Shown here one piece after another: positions 28,400 through 40,482 of a stretch of 64,000 nucleotides of DNA; the first letter of the stretch is position 1; each line of letters begins with the position of its first letter. Both the position numbers and the translations under genes were made by a program. Source of the stretch: Ustilago trichophora (Eukaryota; Basidiomycota; Ustilaginomycetes; Ustilaginales; Ustilaginaceae); contig OOIN01000022.1 of the NCBI GenBank assembly GCA_900323505.1, forward strand, positions 310,001 through 374,000, read 5' to 3'. The notes below the pieces were generated by a model that was not told the DNA's origin, searched no databases, and saw nothing but the letters and a program-made list of their open reading frames with translations.

Positions 28400-29391
28400 C
28401 TTTGTGGTTCTTGAAGGGAAAGTCTTGAGAGAGGATGGCAGCGAGGATCAAAAAGATGATGGTGAGAACAAGAGATGCCAAACAGGATCGGATCAGCCGC
28501 TCTTTTGTTGACGAGTGGTTCTGTTGCGGGTGGGGCCGATGTGCCAGAAGAAAGCAATTTGTGTATGTCGGACAGACACTTCTGACGCGCCCTGTCCGCA
28601 AGTGACGCAAGAGCTACAGACCAACACAGACACACGCCGACGCAACGCAACGCAACGCAACGCAGCGCGATTGCGATTGGAAATTCGCTCTTCTCGTGCT
28701 TGGAAAGTGGGCGTGGTCCTCTTCGCACCACATCACTGTTTCCGTTAGCTGTTCTGGAATTGTTTTTGCAAAATCTCAAGCGTCGGAGAGGAAGCAGCGA
28801 CTTCCAAAGGGCGGCAGCTCTCTCAGAAAGAAAATTAGAAAGAGAAGGCCGTGGGAAAAAATATGCCGAGCGAGTGCAGGCGTACATTTTCAGTACGGGT
28901 GAAAGAGTCGACGGCGAAACGACAGACGCCAGGTTTGGAATGCTGTCGCATCTGCTGCAGCAAAGACATTAACAGCGTTTCGCTCTTGCCTCTCTTGCTT
29001 GTTGCTTCGATCTGAACTGGATTCCGATTGCAAATGCAAAACAAAGAGAACCCTGAGATGAGTTGCGTGTGGTGTTGGCCTTTGAGATCGACCAATGAGA
29101 CTCGAAACGACGCGAACCCATACAAAAATTCGTGTCCACCATTCATTCTTCATGCTCTTTGACCAGAATGTCGCTGGACACGCCAATCCTCTGAAAAGCT
29201 CATGTGACTAGCAGGTCAAGCAAGAGAAAGCCCTGCCAGTATCGATTTTAGTGTGACGGTCGGGGATGCAAAAAAATCTGTTCTCCCAAAACTGTGCTCG
29301 ATCGGAAACGGCGATGACCAAAAACACACAACAAAAAGAAAACAGGCACGCAGACGCGCTAAACTAAGCGATCTACACGAGGTCAGCAGCC

Positions 29392-29422
<31 letters not shown>

Positions 29423-30661
29423 GTTGGACTCTTTTGTCTATTGCTTTACGGTCCTCGCTTCCCTTTTTTTTCTTTTTTTTTTCTTTTGATTTTGACAATT
29501 TTGGCAGCTTAACCGAGGGAGGCGAGGCAAGCCACGGCGTGGTAAATTCAATGCGGAAGAAGCTTTCCCTTCTCACTCTCCCTCTGTCCGCGTCGTCTGG
29601 AGTTTTGAGCTCCACGGATTTAAGTCGGCAAAAACCCGATCAAAAGATACGAGCCAGATACAAAGCCTTTTCTTCCATCGTTCTTTTTGCTGGCACAGAC
29701 AAGACCCGGCATCATATCGTCGACAGGGCGACTTCATCTCACAGCATGCTCACATAGTGGCGGGTCTTGAAGCAGACACACACTTGCCAGGGGCGTGTTC
29801 AACCAGGTGCATTGTCGATCAATCACGACGACATGCAGCTTTTCTCACTCTGTGTGTGTTGTACACTGTACAGTACAGTACTGTACTGTATAGGAAGAGA
29901 TAGCTGGCCTGTAAAGACTCTGCTGATTGCCCAAAATACCAGTGCTTTGGAAATGTTTGTCGCTTGTGGTTCGTGTTCCAGTTCGCGCGTGCGTGTGCGC
30001 GATACGCCCGGCATGTGGCCGTCCGGGCAATATTTGATCGACTGTGCATCCTGTTTCTCTAAGGTCATTTCATCGGCATGACAAGTCTTAGAACAAAAGG
30101 CTGTTTTCGACTTTTGATATCCGAACCGGCTTGCACCATTTGCCGCCTTGGCATTTGAAAGCGAGCGCCAAAAGCCTTGAAATGCAGCTCTAACACTTGC
30201 GGCATGGTGCAGACTGCCAAACTACGAGCTTGCTGTGTCATGCTTAGCTAATGACGCACGATTGATGATTGAATTTTGGATTGATTTTGATAAACGAAAG
30301 GCCTAACATCTTTCTCGAAAATCTCTTACCGTGGAAGATCGAAGAAGAAGCGCTGTGTTGCGTTCAACTGAGCAACACTTTTTTTCTGAGCCTGGTAGCT
30401 CGAGGCTAAGAAGGCGCGCGTCTCGAATGTGTCTGCGTCTGCGTCTGTCGGTGTCGGTGCCTGTGTCTGTCACTTTGCCGTGTATCTGCACTTTCTCTCG
30501 AGCGAAAGAAAGCTCCATTGGAAGCTTTCTGTGTCGGTGTGGGTGTGTGTGGGTAGGCGCGCATCTCGAGAAGAATTGCCAACCCGCACAGCTCAGCTTT
30601 GTTCAGCTTCACTCCGCCATCTTTACCACACCATCGCCGGTCGGATCAGCTACACACCAAC
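28400..30661. promoter_or_regulatory. Large divergent intergenic region ELO / CCT5
   Basis: 2.26 kb without a supported gene. It includes a CGCAA pentamer repeat (about 28640-28664), a 29-nt A run (29392-29420), and a dense palindromic TACTGTAC/GTACAGTA cluster (29861-29892). TG/CTG-rich stretches lie near 30430-30470 and 30530-30555, shortly before the CCT5 ATG. Confidence 0.5.
29392..29420 (+). repeat. 29-nt A homopolymer
   Basis: Uninterrupted run of 29 A in the ELO/CCT5 intergenic region, about 1.2 kb upstream of CCT5. No TE ORF is next to it. Confidence 0.95.
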
Positions 30662-32287
30662 ATGGCGGAACCACAGATCGCATATGCTCAGGACGAGTAC
30701 GGACGACCTTTCATCGTCGTTCGCGAACAAGGCAAAAAGACCCGTGCCAACGGTATCCAGGCCATCAAAAATCACATTTCTGCCGCCAAAACCGTCGCCA
30801 ACATCCTCAAGACCTCTCTGGGACCCCGTGGTCTCGACAAGATCCTCATCAGCCCAGATGGAGATATTCAGGTCACCAACGATGGGGCCACCATCATGAA
30901 CAATATGGAGCTCGATCATCAGGTTGCAAAATTGCTCGTCGAGTTGAGCAAGAGTCAAGACGATGAAATTGGAGATGGTACCACCGGTGTTGTCGTTCTT
31001 GCCGGTGCACTTTTGGAGCAGAGCGAGGCTTTGCTCGATCGAGGTATCCACCCAATCCGCATTGCCGATGGTTTCGAACGTGCTTGCAACTTGGCAGTGC
31101 AGGAGCTGGAAAAGGTCGCCGACGTGGTCGAGTTTGACAAGGACAACATTGACGAGTTGATGAAGGTGGCCAAGACTTGTCTGGGTTCCAAGATTGTTTC
31201 CAAAGCCTCGGACAAGTTTGCCAAGATTGCTGTCGACTCGGTCCTCTCGGTCGCCGATCTCAAGCGCCGCGATGTTGATTTCGAGCTGATCAAGGTCGAC
31301 GGCAAAGTCGGTGGGGCATTGGAAGATACCCAACTCGTTCAAGGTGTAGTCATTGACAAGGACATGTCGCATCCTCAGATGCCTCGCGTCGTCAAAGATG
31401 CCAAAATCGCCATCCTCACATGCCCCTTTGAACCACCTCGTCCCAAGACCAAGCACAAGCTCGACATTACCTCGGTCGAAGAATACCGCAAGCTGCAGGA
31501 TTACGAACGCAACAAGTTCGAAGAGATGATCAAGCGCGTCAAGGATTGCGGAGCCAACCTGGTTGTCTGTCAGTGGGGCTTTGACGATGAAGCCAACCAT
31601 CTTTTGCTTCAGCACGAGTTGCCTGCCGTTCGATGGGTGGGTGGACCGGAACTCGAACTCATCGCCATTGCTACCAACGGCCGTATTGTGCCACGATTCG
31701 AAGATCTCTCTCCTGAAAAGCTCGGTACTGCAGGAATCGTCCGCGAAGTAGGATTCGGCACCACGCGCGATCGAATGCTCATCATCGAGGAGTGCGCCAA
31801 CACGCGCGCCGTTACCGTATTCGTCCGAGGATCCAACAAGATGATCATCGATGAAGCCAAGCGAGCTCTCCACGATGCCATCTGCGTCGTCCGCAATCTC
31901 GTCGTCGACAACCGCGTCGTCTACGGAGGTGGCGCAGCTGAAATCTGTGCCTCTGTAGCCATCTCGAAAGCTGCGGATGAAATCGCCTCTTTGGAACAGT
32001 ACGCCATGCGGGCTTTCGCTTCCGCTTTGGACGCCATCCCCCTCGCGTTGGCAGAAAATTCGGGTTATTCACCAATCGAAACTTTGGCCGAGGTGAAATC
32101 TCGTCAAGTGACCGAGAAGAACCCCAAGTTGGGTATCGACTGCATGGGTGCCGGTGATAACGACATGAAGAAGTGCCGCGTCTTTGACCCTCTGGTTAGC
32201 AAGAGACAGCAATTGCTTCTTGCGACTCAGCTCGTAAGGGCCGTGCTGAAGATCGATGATGTGATCGAACAGCACAACATCGAGTAA
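30662..32287 (+). CDS. CCT5: T-complex protein 1 subunit epsilon (TRiC/CCT chaperonin)
   Basis: Subunit of the cytosolic chaperonin CCT, which folds actin, tubulin and WD40 proteins. 541 residues in one exon, the family length. ATP-binding motifs are TSLGPRG (51-57), VTNDGATI (71-78) and GDGTT (104-108); the C-terminal nucleotide-binding [10 protein letters not shown] is also present. The epsilon type is indicated by the N-terminal [16 protein letters not shown] and the apical segment [15 protein letters not shown]. The start ATG follows the caac context. No intron consensus interrupts the frame. It is divergent from ELO and convergent with the unknown gene at 32478-33341. Confidence 0.96.
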   Translation: MAEPQIAYAQDEYGRPFIVVREQGKKTRANGIQAIKNHISAAKTVANILKTSLGPRGLDKILISPDGDIQVTNDGATIMNNMELDHQVAKLLVELSKSQDDEIGDGTTGVVVLAGALLEQSEALLDRGIHPIRIADGFERACNLAVQELEKVADVVEFDKDNIDELMKVAKTCLGSKIVSKASDKFAKIAVDSVLSVADLKRRDVDFELIKVDGKVGGALEDTQLVQGVVIDKDMSHPQMPRVVKDAKIAILTCPFEPPRPKTKHKLDITSVEEYRKLQDYERNKFEEMIKRVKDCGANLVVCQWGFDDEANHLLLQHELPAVRWVGGPELELIAIATNGRIVPRFEDLSPEKLGTAGIVREVGFGTTRDRMLIIEECANTRAVTVFVRGSNKMIIDEAKRALHDAICVVRNLVVDNRVVYGGGAAEICASVAISKAADEIASLEQYAMRAFASALDAIPLALAENSGYSPIETLAEVKSRQVTEKNPKLGIDCMGAGDNDMKKCRVFDPLVSKRQQLLLATQLVRAVLKIDDVIEQHNIE

Positions 32288-32477
32288 AATAAACAAACCC
32301 TTCAAAACGTGTAAGGAAATTCTTCTTTTTTTAGGCCCCTCATCTTTGTACAATTCACACATCTTCTTCATCATTGTCGGCCTGTGTGTGTGTGTGTGTG
32401 ATGTGTTGAGCGGTCTTACAAAGAGACATGAGACTAGGGCAGAGCGTAAATGGGCAGGTTTTTGGATAGAGAGAGTT

Positions 32478-33341
32478 TTACGCTTTTGATTGTTGTTTTT
32501 TCCCATCATCTACGGTGGTGGTGAGGGAGTGAGTCCAGAGATGTAATCGATACAGAGCGATTCCAAGAGGCAAGGTGATATTTGACTGTTTGACGCCGTA
32601 CTTGGGGTTCAGACTTGGCTGTTCGGATTGGTTTCCTATCGACGCTAGAAGGTGGATTGCTGTGATGAATCGTTCTTTCTGCCTCTGGTCTTTAAATTCG
32701 GGGCTGAAGATCGGATTCGCACTCAAACTTTCCTCCTGCTTACCTTGACCTTGTTGCTGCGTCGGAAGCCGTATTGTATAACCCACTCGTTCTGCTGTAG
32801 GGTTGCAACTCGAGATCAAATCCAACCTCTTCTTGTCGCCAAATCGATCAACCAACAATTGGCACTCCTGCACCACCCGCTCACCCAACTGAAGCCAGAT
32901 CAACTCTTCCATCCCTTCCAACAAGGCTGCTCTCGGATTTGAAATCTTCCAACTTCCCCTCTTGGCAAGGTGGGAATAAATACGTGAATCCAGAGTCACC
33001 CAAATTCCCTTGCCCAACTTGGGAGGCACAAATTTGGGATGTAAAAGTTTGTCCGGTAGCATTACTATCCCTTCTCCTGCTTGCGCGAGCTTTTTGTTTG
33101 ATAGTGGGTCTGAAGAAGGCGTCGAAGTAGATGGCGGAGCAGTGGGAGTTGCGGGGGGTAATGCGACAGCTTTGAGCAAAACCATCAAGGCCGAAGGTAC
33201 TACTTTGGATGTTACGCAACATTTTCTGAGTGGACTCGAAAGCATATTGAGATGTATTGACCCATTCCACCTCTTTTCCAGCTGAGTGAGATGGTCTCTT
33301 GCTGCTGAGGATAGCGGCTTGACCAGTGTGCGAGATGCCAT
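32478..33341 (-). CDS. Unknown conserved-looking protein, possibly mitochondrial
   Basis: 287 residues from the ATG at 33341 (MASRTLVKPLSSAARDHLTQ). The frame is open to 33461 but only via a GTG, so I use the ATG. The N-terminus has Arg, Lys and Ser and almost no acid, compatible with a matrix presequence. The middle has a Pro/Thr/Ser-rich linker; then a compact part with GKGIWVTLDSRIYSHLAKR and RAALLEGMEELIWLQLGERV that looks folded. I do not recognise the family. It is convergent with CCT5, about 190 bp apart. A short 3' microsatellite (TG)n lies just downstream near 32382-32400. Confidence 0.6.
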   Translation of the reverse strand: MASRTLVKPLSSAARDHLTQLEKRWNGSIHLNMLSSPLRKCCVTSKVVPSALMVLLKAVALPPATPTAPPSTSTPSSDPLSNKKLAQAGEGIVMLPDKLLHPKFVPPKLGKGIWVTLDSRIYSHLAKRGSWKISNPRAALLEGMEELIWLQLGERVVQECQLLVDRFGDKKRLDLISSCNPTAERVGYTIRLPTQQQGQGKQEESLSANPIFSPEFKDQRQKERFITAIHLLASIGNQSEQPSLNPKYGVKQSNITLPLGIALYRLHLWTHSLTTTVDDGKKQQSKA

Positions 33342-33499
33342 AGCCTTTCTCTTTGCCGACGTGGGTGGGTGACTGTGGTTGAGGGGGATGCCTCGAGTCG
33401 AAAGAAGAAAGCGGTTGGACCCTGAACACTGTGTAATGCCCGATTGAAGAGGCCTCCACACCCGATTTACAATAAAGTCCGAGTTCCGAAATGTGCGAT

Positions 33500-33538
<39 letters not shown>

Positions 33539-33743
33539 TTCGATGGCCTGGTGGCGAGTTCCACAGTGTTCAGCTGCCTTCGCTTTGCATGCTTTGTCCT
33601 GCAGCGTTACTTGAAACATTTAGTCCAAAGCGTTGGCCACCCACTTTCTTGCACCCTTTATCATCACCATCCTCTGGGTATCCATTTCTCTTTATATTCT
33701 CAATACTTTGCGCCGCCAACTTTCTCCTCTTCTCCTTCGCACC
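33342..33743. promoter_or_regulatory. Divergent promoter region (unknown protein / FES1) with 36-nt A run
   Basis: Contains the A homopolymer at 33501-33536 and a C/T-rich leader before the FES1 ATG. The FES1 frame is open upstream to 33633, but only from a TTG. Confidence 0.5.
33501..33536 (+). repeat. 36-nt A homopolymer
   Basis: Uninterrupted run of 36 A, about 200 bp upstream of the FES1 ATG. Confidence 0.95.
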
Positions 33744-34931
33744 ATGTCGAACGATAAGAACGCCCAAGAACTCCTCAAATGGGGACTATCTCATTCTTCA
33801 TCCGTCACCAGCACCGGCGGACCTTCCGTCGAGCAGATTTCTGCCGACATTGAAGCTGGTCGACGACCCGACCTAGCTGATCCACGACTTTACGACGCCA
33901 TCATGGGCAAATCCGAAGCTCAAATGATGCGCGAAGAGCTCGCCGTTGCTCTTGACACCACCTTACCCCTCGACTCGCGCTGCACGGCTTTGGACAACTT
34001 TGAATTGCTCATTGAGCAAATTGACAACGCCAACAACATGACCGGGATGAAAATGTGGTCTCCCATCATTAGCCTTCTTTCCGCAGACGAAGTCGAGATT
34101 CAGACTGCAGCTGCTTGGATCTTGGGCACAGCGGTGCAGAACAATGACAAGGCTCAAATGGCAGTGTTACAGTTCAAACCGGTGGCAGCATTGACGGATC
34201 TATTGCAGAGCCAGAATGAGCAAGTTAGGGCAAAGGCAATGTACGCCTTGAGCGGCTTGTTGAAACATAATCCGGCGGCAATGGATCAATTCGACAAATT
34301 GAACGGTTGGAAAGCTCTTCGCTCCGCTTTGGTCGACCCAAACATTGGACTGAGGAGGAAAACCGCCTTCTTGATCAACGCCCTTCTGTTCCAAGATCCA
34401 AACTCGTTCAATCACATCCCCTCCTCCAACACCAACACCACTACTAGCAGCGCAACCGCTCTCGCCCCAGTCCCAACATCCACCACCTCCGGCTCCTCCA
34501 ATACTCCAGTTGCACCACTCGAACAACCCCCCGCAACCCAACTCACATCCATCCCACATCCAAACGTAACCCAAGCCCTCTTATCCTCCTCCATCCTCCT
34601 CACCCTCCTATCATCCCTACTCCCCTCTAACACTCCTGGAATCCTCACCGATCTAGAACCTTCAGGTCCCAACGGCGACTTGGATCCACGAACAGATTTG
34701 GATTTCGCAGAAAAAGCTACATCCGCAATCCTCACTTTCACCTCAAAATTACCAAACAATTTTGACCACACACAGTTGGACAAACGTTTCAAAGACCTCT
34801 TCAAGGCTCTTTTGCAAGAGCTCGACGGAAAGCCCTTGGATGACGCCGATGGCGCAAAGTCAAGATGGAGCGAGCTTGGAATTGAGCAAGAGGCTTTCAC
34901 CCAGTTCAAGAACAAGGTTCAGGCTTGGTAA
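33744..34931 (+). CDS. FES1: Hsp70 nucleotide exchange factor Fes1/HspBP1
   Basis: Cytosolic armadillo-repeat exchange factor that releases ADP from Hsp70. 395 residues from the ATG in context caccATG. The N-terminal Fes1 signature is clear: ELLKWGLSHSS, then DPRLYDAIMGKSEAQMMREE (about 47-66). ARM-like repeats follow: LDNFELLIEQIDNANNM, EIQTAAAWILGTAVQNNDKA and RAKAMYALSGLLKHNP. It is longer than the yeast protein (290) because of a Ser/Thr/Pro/Asn-rich insert (about 225-290) inside the repeat region and a long tail. No signal peptide is present from this start, which favours cytosolic Fes1 over the ER factor Sil1. Confidence 0.93.
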   Translation: MSNDKNAQELLKWGLSHSSSVTSTGGPSVEQISADIEAGRRPDLADPRLYDAIMGKSEAQMMREELAVALDTTLPLDSRCTALDNFELLIEQIDNANNMTGMKMWSPIISLLSADEVEIQTAAAWILGTAVQNNDKAQMAVLQFKPVAALTDLLQSQNEQVRAKAMYALSGLLKHNPAAMDQFDKLNGWKALRSALVDPNIGLRRKTAFLINALLFQDPNSFNHIPSSNTNTTTSSATALAPVPTSTTSGSSNTPVAPLEQPPATQLTSIPHPNVTQALLSSSILLTLLSSLLPSNTPGILTDLEPSGPNGDLDPRTDLDFAEKATSAILTFTSKLPNNFDHTQLDKRFKDLFKALLQELDGKPLDDADGAKSRWSELGIEQEAFTQFKNKVQAW

Positions 34932-35098
34932 CCTGTAAGCCGCAGCTAGACATCAATCGACACTTTTTTGTTTGCATCTCATCGCCCTAGAAAAGACATT
35001 CAATCCTCCACAGCATTTGTCTGCAACCACTCTTTGTTTTGTTGGCCGTGAAAGTCCGATACATCTTTTGAGCAATCCGAGTGACCTGGTTGTGAGCG

Positions 35099-37864
35099 TC
35101 AAAAATTGAAACTCCAAGTCGGCCCGCCATGAGTCCCATTCCCGCTTCCAGTCCCAGCGGTTACACCTCTGGACGAAGACTGGAACGACAGCGCAGGAAG
35201 ACTGAACTCGTCAAAAGCATCCGCTCTGCACAGCGGGCAGCTCTTGGCCGTCTTGAACCAGGTCTATTCTCCGCCCCACAGGCAGGTCATTTTTTCATAT
35301 TTTTTTTTTCCAGCAACAGATATGTCAGAAAGCCGTCTTTTAAAGCAAATTATTGTGAAAGGAGTAGATCGGTGCTCACCTTGATACAGTCAGCATGAAA
35401 AGCATGACAGCACTTGTTGATGCTCATGAGCAGATCCGAGTCGAGATAGTCTTCGCGGCAGATGGGGCACATGGTATCTCTGGTTGTTGCAACAGGCTCC
35501 ACTTTCTGTTTCCCTTTACCTTTGCTTTTGAGTGGTGGTGAAACACTACCCTCGTCACGAGGCCGGCATGATCCGCCGTCCCACTTACCGTATTCGCACG
35601 TAGGCAGGGTATCAATCAGACTCTGAGGCACGCAGATCTCCGCAGCACCCAGCCTCTCACTCAGCTGCATGAGCCCTTCATACGAGTTGAGCTCGGCCCA
35701 GTCTTCATCGGCGATAAAGTTGCGTGCGTCGAAAGCGAGGTGGGGGGTGTGGCCAAACATGGACGATGTAGATGCGGGTGGATAGCCAAGATGTCGGAGG
35801 TGAGGGTTGGAGACAAGCCCATCGGATTCAATCGCCATGCGTAACAGAGGCCCGTGAACGTCGCCTGCCATCCACTCGTCTAGCATGCTGTCGTGGCTCA
35901 TGAGACGGCCGAGGTATTCGAGAGCAGATTCGTTCTCGTTTCTCTCTTGACGTAGAGATGCGGATGAAGAGGCGGCTCTTGGGCCTGTCAAGCCTGTAGG
36001 CCGTCTAGAGTCGGAGATGTTAGCTTCGGCAAAGGGTTCAAATCGCGGCTGGGTGGCGGTAGTGTGTCGCTCTGGATGGTGTGATGGAGTTCGAAGACCA
36101 AAATGTGTACGTCTCCAGGGAAGCGATTCACGCTGAGTTTGGGTTTCATCGACATGGCGATGCGTGGGGCGCTCCGTTGCTCGACGCAAGCTTGCATTTT
36201 GCCCGCGTTGAGGCTCGGGAGCTGTTGCAGTAGTTCTTGTATCTGAGCCGTCTTGGTCTCTGGACCTGAAAGCACGTCTTGTCGCTCTTGTGCCTTGCTG
36301 ACCAAAGGGGCGACGAATCGCACCAAAGTCATCTGCTGTTGCAGTATCATCCCTGCTGCGAGATTGTAGAGGGTCCGGGACGTACTGGCCTTCGTAGTGT
36401 CGCCAAGAGTCGAGTCGTCCAGACGCTGCGGAAGCCGAAGCAGAGACGGCAGGACCGGGTCGGCTCGCTCCACTTTCGCGTGCCGGACGAACATCTCTTT
36501 GGAACGACCCATGTCGATTGTATTCGTAATGACCATTCCTAGACGTACCACTAGACCTGTTGGACGGATTTGCGGGCGGGGAAGTCCGAAAATCAGGATC
36601 GTACATAATGCTTCTGGAGGTTGTTGAGCTGGATGCGTCCTGCTGCTGGGTATGCTGTAGTCGGTCCGGCTGTTGATGAGCATTCACACGCCTACGCAGA
36701 TAGCCTCCATACTGGCTCGAGTTATCGCGGTCTGCAGATGGAAAGGGGATGGTGAGAGGCGAGGCAGCACGCACATAGGGCAGCTGTGGTGCACGTCGTT
36801 GAGAGGGTGCACTCAGTTGGTCATTTGCTCGAGTTGCAAGGGCTGTAGTCAGGGAGGAGGCACTGCTTTGCAAACTGTCCGTGCGTGCACTGAGCCTTAG
36901 GTCGACGGCACGCGCAAAATCAGACATAAAAGAAACGTCGGAGGCGGCACTGTTGGGGCGGTCAGGTATCGACGAGGCATCGTTGGAGGGTTCATTGCGC
37001 AGAAGGTCAGCGTCTCGAAGGTAAAAGCCCCTTCGACGGCGAATAGTGCCACTTGAGCGATGTAATCTTGCCTCGTCAAGGAAGGCAGCCCGACGTTGCG
37101 AAAGGTCATGGCTGGACTCGTCAAAGTGAGGATGGAGGTCCATGGGCTCTGGAGAGTCACAGAAGGTGCTGTTGTCGTCGAGCGAGCGAGGTCGGCTGGT
37201 ACTGCTGTTGAGCAGCAGCGAGGCCCGACGCGTACGGCTCCTGGATCCGGAATGCGATTCACGGGTGCCGGAGTGCAAGTTTGCACCGAGATGCGATGCG
37301 GTCGAGGTCGAAGGATGCAAAGCGCTGAACGACTCTGACGGATTCGAAACTGGATGGGCGAGTTGCCGCCGGCTCGATGCTTGAACTAAGTCATCCTCGT
37401 AAGCGTTGGCGTTGGCGCCGTTGGAGCGTCGCTTCTTGTTCGAAGTGCTGGGACGGGTGTAGACTGCGCCAGTCGTGGGCTGCAGCAAGGAGCTAGCCGA
37501 AGCGCCAGGGGTGCTGGCAGCAAAGTCGCTTTCGAACTTGGGACCGCCCACTTGAAGGCTCGGAAGCGATATAACGTGTTGATGAGGAGAGCTGGAGGGT
37601 GAGGAGCTCAGCTCGCGGATCGAACGCTTGAGCGAAACATCTTCGTGGTAGGAGGAAGAGAGAGAGTTGCTGTCCTGAGATTGATGTCCTTGAGAAGAGG
37701 AGCTGGTCAAGGGTCTCCGAAGTCGTTGGGAATGGCAAAGTCTTGCGTCTTCGACCGAGTCCTTGTCAATAATGGCAGAACCTTCGAGATCAGGAGTTTG
37801 CTGCCTTGCTTTTCCTTTTCTATCTGATTGGTTTGCAGACCTAGTGGTCCAATGATCGTAGTTG

Positions 37865-37899
<35 letters not shown>

Positions 37900-38103
37900 A
37901 CTTGCGCTCGAGCTTAGACCCGCTTGGCTTAATTCGGTGTCAGGATAGCCAATGAGATGGAGATCCTCATCGCAACTATCTCTAGCGCGCGCCTTGCCTT
38001 TGTCGCTACGATCAGAGAATGTTGGGGCTAGCTCGGTGCCTGGGAGTCCCGACAAGTCCAAGGGGGTGGAGCCGAATCCGTCGAATACTGCGAGGTGATC
38101 CAT
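35099..38103 (-). CDS. Large RING-H2 finger protein, probable E3 ubiquitin ligase
   Basis: Two exons: 38103-35380 (908 codons) and 35263-35099 (54 codons plus TGA), phase 0, donor GTGAGC, acceptor gaatag. Most of the 962 residues are disordered and Ser/Arg/Asp-rich, with a Ser run encoded by GCT/GCA repeats near residue 75. The only clear domain is the C-terminal RING-H2, which is split by the intron: CPIC, then KCCHAFHADCIK from exon 1 and TWFKTAKSCPLC from exon 2, giving C3H2C3 ligands. Without the second exon the ligand pair CPLC is lost, so intron retention would give an inactive RING. No membrane segment is visible. Substrate unknown. Divergent from POM152 across 2.4 kb. Confidence 0.88.
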
Positions 38104-40482
38104 GGTAGCGAGACTGATGTAGTAGGATGCTATATGTTGAGACGCTCTGATCAGTCAGGTGGGCAGCTCAACGCTGCGTCTAGTGTGGACGCAATGTCGA
38201 GTGGGTGGAGATGATGTGGGAGGGGACGATTGAGTATGGCGCGGTGATGCTGAGTGTGAAACACTTGCTTTGTGAGGGGTTGAAATTCGGTGTGGGTCCG
38301 TCGAGGAAGGCTGTGCTATTGGTCAGCGTTGGGAATTGCACCGATAGTGTTGAGGAAGTCAAGTTCCGAGGCCAGACAGACAGAAATGATGATGATGGTG
38401 ATGGTGATGGGTGGTGGTTGCTCGAGGCGACAGGGAAAGGCAACTGAGCCCAATTGAAAGCGAATCAGATGCAAGCCGACTGAGGCAGCAAAGCGAAGGC
38501 GGCACGGAGTGAGTCGGTCAGATAGTCAACTCCTGACAAGTCACAAGAAGGAGCGTCTCCCACCAAGAGCAGAGAGCGAAGGAGAGAGGAGGTAGTGGCA
38601 ATGGCAAAGCGTGTGATTTTGTGAGCCAAAAGTGAGTCAAAAATGGGGCGAAATCAGACGGGCCAGACGGGCAAAGTGAGCAGGAAACAGGTGGGTCAAA
38701 GGCAAACACAAAGACCAGGAGGCAGCGCAGCGTAAAGACAGGCAATCAAATGTGACTGTACAGTATCAATATTGCGACAATACAGTAGTGTGATTGTCAG
38801 GAGAAGCAGAAGGAGCAGCCAACGACCGTCGGAACTAGGCCCGTCTGTCTTTGTTTCTGCGCATTTGTGACCATATACGTCTGGCTTCTACGAAGTCACA
38901 TCTTTACGCACACACACTCTTACACCTGCGTCAACCAGGCTGTAACTGCAACAGAAGACAAAGGAAAGCGTTTTTGCGTCAAATGGCAATCGGTATCTTT
39001 CCGTGAGCGTGTGTGTGTGTGTGTGATTTTTAGCTCTTTTCTGGACGGGCAACAGGGTCCAAGCGTATGCATACCTAGCTGCAACCTACATTCGCATAAG
39101 GAAAGTGACGTTGCCTCGAATGTGACCCTTTTTTTGGCGCGCGCACCACCACACAACTTTTTTTTATTTTTTGGACCCTCGCTCTCGATGTTACCCGAAT
39201 TGGGCATCCCAATCAGACGATGCTGGTCTCTCCCAAAACTTTCATTTCACATTGCGACAGGACCACAGTATCCTTTTGGTCGTTGCTGTCGACAAAGTTT
39301 CACCCCTGTCTACAAAATAGCACAGCACAGTTTCGTACTTTACATTTCCCCCACCCCCTCCGTCTGTGAATTTTTCATAAGAAGCTGTGTGTAAAGTAGC
39401 AAGGATTGGAGTGGGTCGGAGAGACTTGGGTAAACGGGAAATCGCGGTTTCACTTGGTGGGTGCAGAGGGCGGTGATTTAGTTGGCTGCGATGCATCGAG
39501 TCAATCGAGGCGATGCCAAGCACAATCGAAGCGCCAGAAAAGCGCTTTCTACTCTGCGTAAGAGAGTAGTGGATCCATGTCTTTTGATGGTCTGCCGCTC
39601 TTGCAGATACTCACGCATCACTTCAGCAAGCGCCCCATTTCTAAGCAACACAGCGCAACAAAGTCCGGCCCATCTTTTGACCAGCCACAATTATAAGCCG
39701 TCTGAGCCACACATACACACGAACACGGGCTTGAGTTGAGTACTGTACACAGTTCACCACCGTGACCATCCACAAGTGAGGACGGCCCCAGCTATAAGGA
39801 TGTATACAGTTCAAATTATCGAGGTTATGGATCTACTGTACAGTAGTGTATATACAGTACACTCGTTGTCTCCTTATCGAGGCACGCCGACACCAGTCTC
39901 GAGCACGCTACGGCCAAACTTTGGCTCGCTGCTCCATGCCGATCCTGGGCGCAAACATGCACAACATGCACCGCATCAGTGCAACTCGCACATTTCACTC
40001 CACATTCATTCAGCGAGGCTTTTCTGTGACTTTCTCGGATGTCGAGGAAAAGTGCGCGAGTGTGTGTGTGTGATCTCTCAGAGGAGAAAGCGTCGCGGAA
40101 TGTCATAATTCCTTTTTTTTCCCCTTTTTCTGGCCATTTTTACTCGCCCTTTTTTACTTGCTGCATTTTTTTTGTGGCAGTTTCGTTTTCTCGGAAGTCG
40201 GACGCGAATGCGAAAGAGAAATGTCCTCTGACATCAATCTTCAACATGGAGCATCTTGTCCATCCTTCCGCTTTTCAGCATCCCTCATCCTCCCTTCCAA
40301 ACAACAACGTCCATACCGCGGCCGTATCATCATCCACAGGGCTGCTCGCAGACAATAGGTCTCCGTCTGGTACGCATCGCACGCTTCGAGCACTCCAGCA
40401 GGCAACAAATTGTCCTTTCATGACCGTCTAATTTCGCCATCGCACCATCCTCTGACGCGTTTGCTCATAGGAGCGACTCAGC
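38104..40482. promoter_or_regulatory. 2.4-kb divergent intergenic region RING gene / POM152
   Basis: No supported gene. It includes a GATGGT repeat (about 38387-38410), TACTGTAC/TACAGTA clusters at 38755-38788, 39741-39749 and 39834-39860, TG/CA microsatellites (about 39007-39025 and 40061-40071), and T-rich tracts. A 61-codon ATG-started frame (40246-40431) ends 51 bases before the POM152 ATG and could be an upstream ORF if transcription starts early enough. Confidence 0.45.

Noticed and set aside
30650..31873. 407-codon minus-strand ORF over CCT5
   Set aside because: Antisense shadow; the plus strand encodes a full CCT5.
33633..33743. Hydrophobic N-terminal extension of FES1 that would act as signal anchor
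   Set aside because: It starts with TTG, not ATG, and is simply a pyrimidine-rich leader read in frame.
33744..34931. ER-lumenal exchange factor Sil1
   Set aside because: No signal peptide from the ATG, and the N-terminal signature is that of Fes1.
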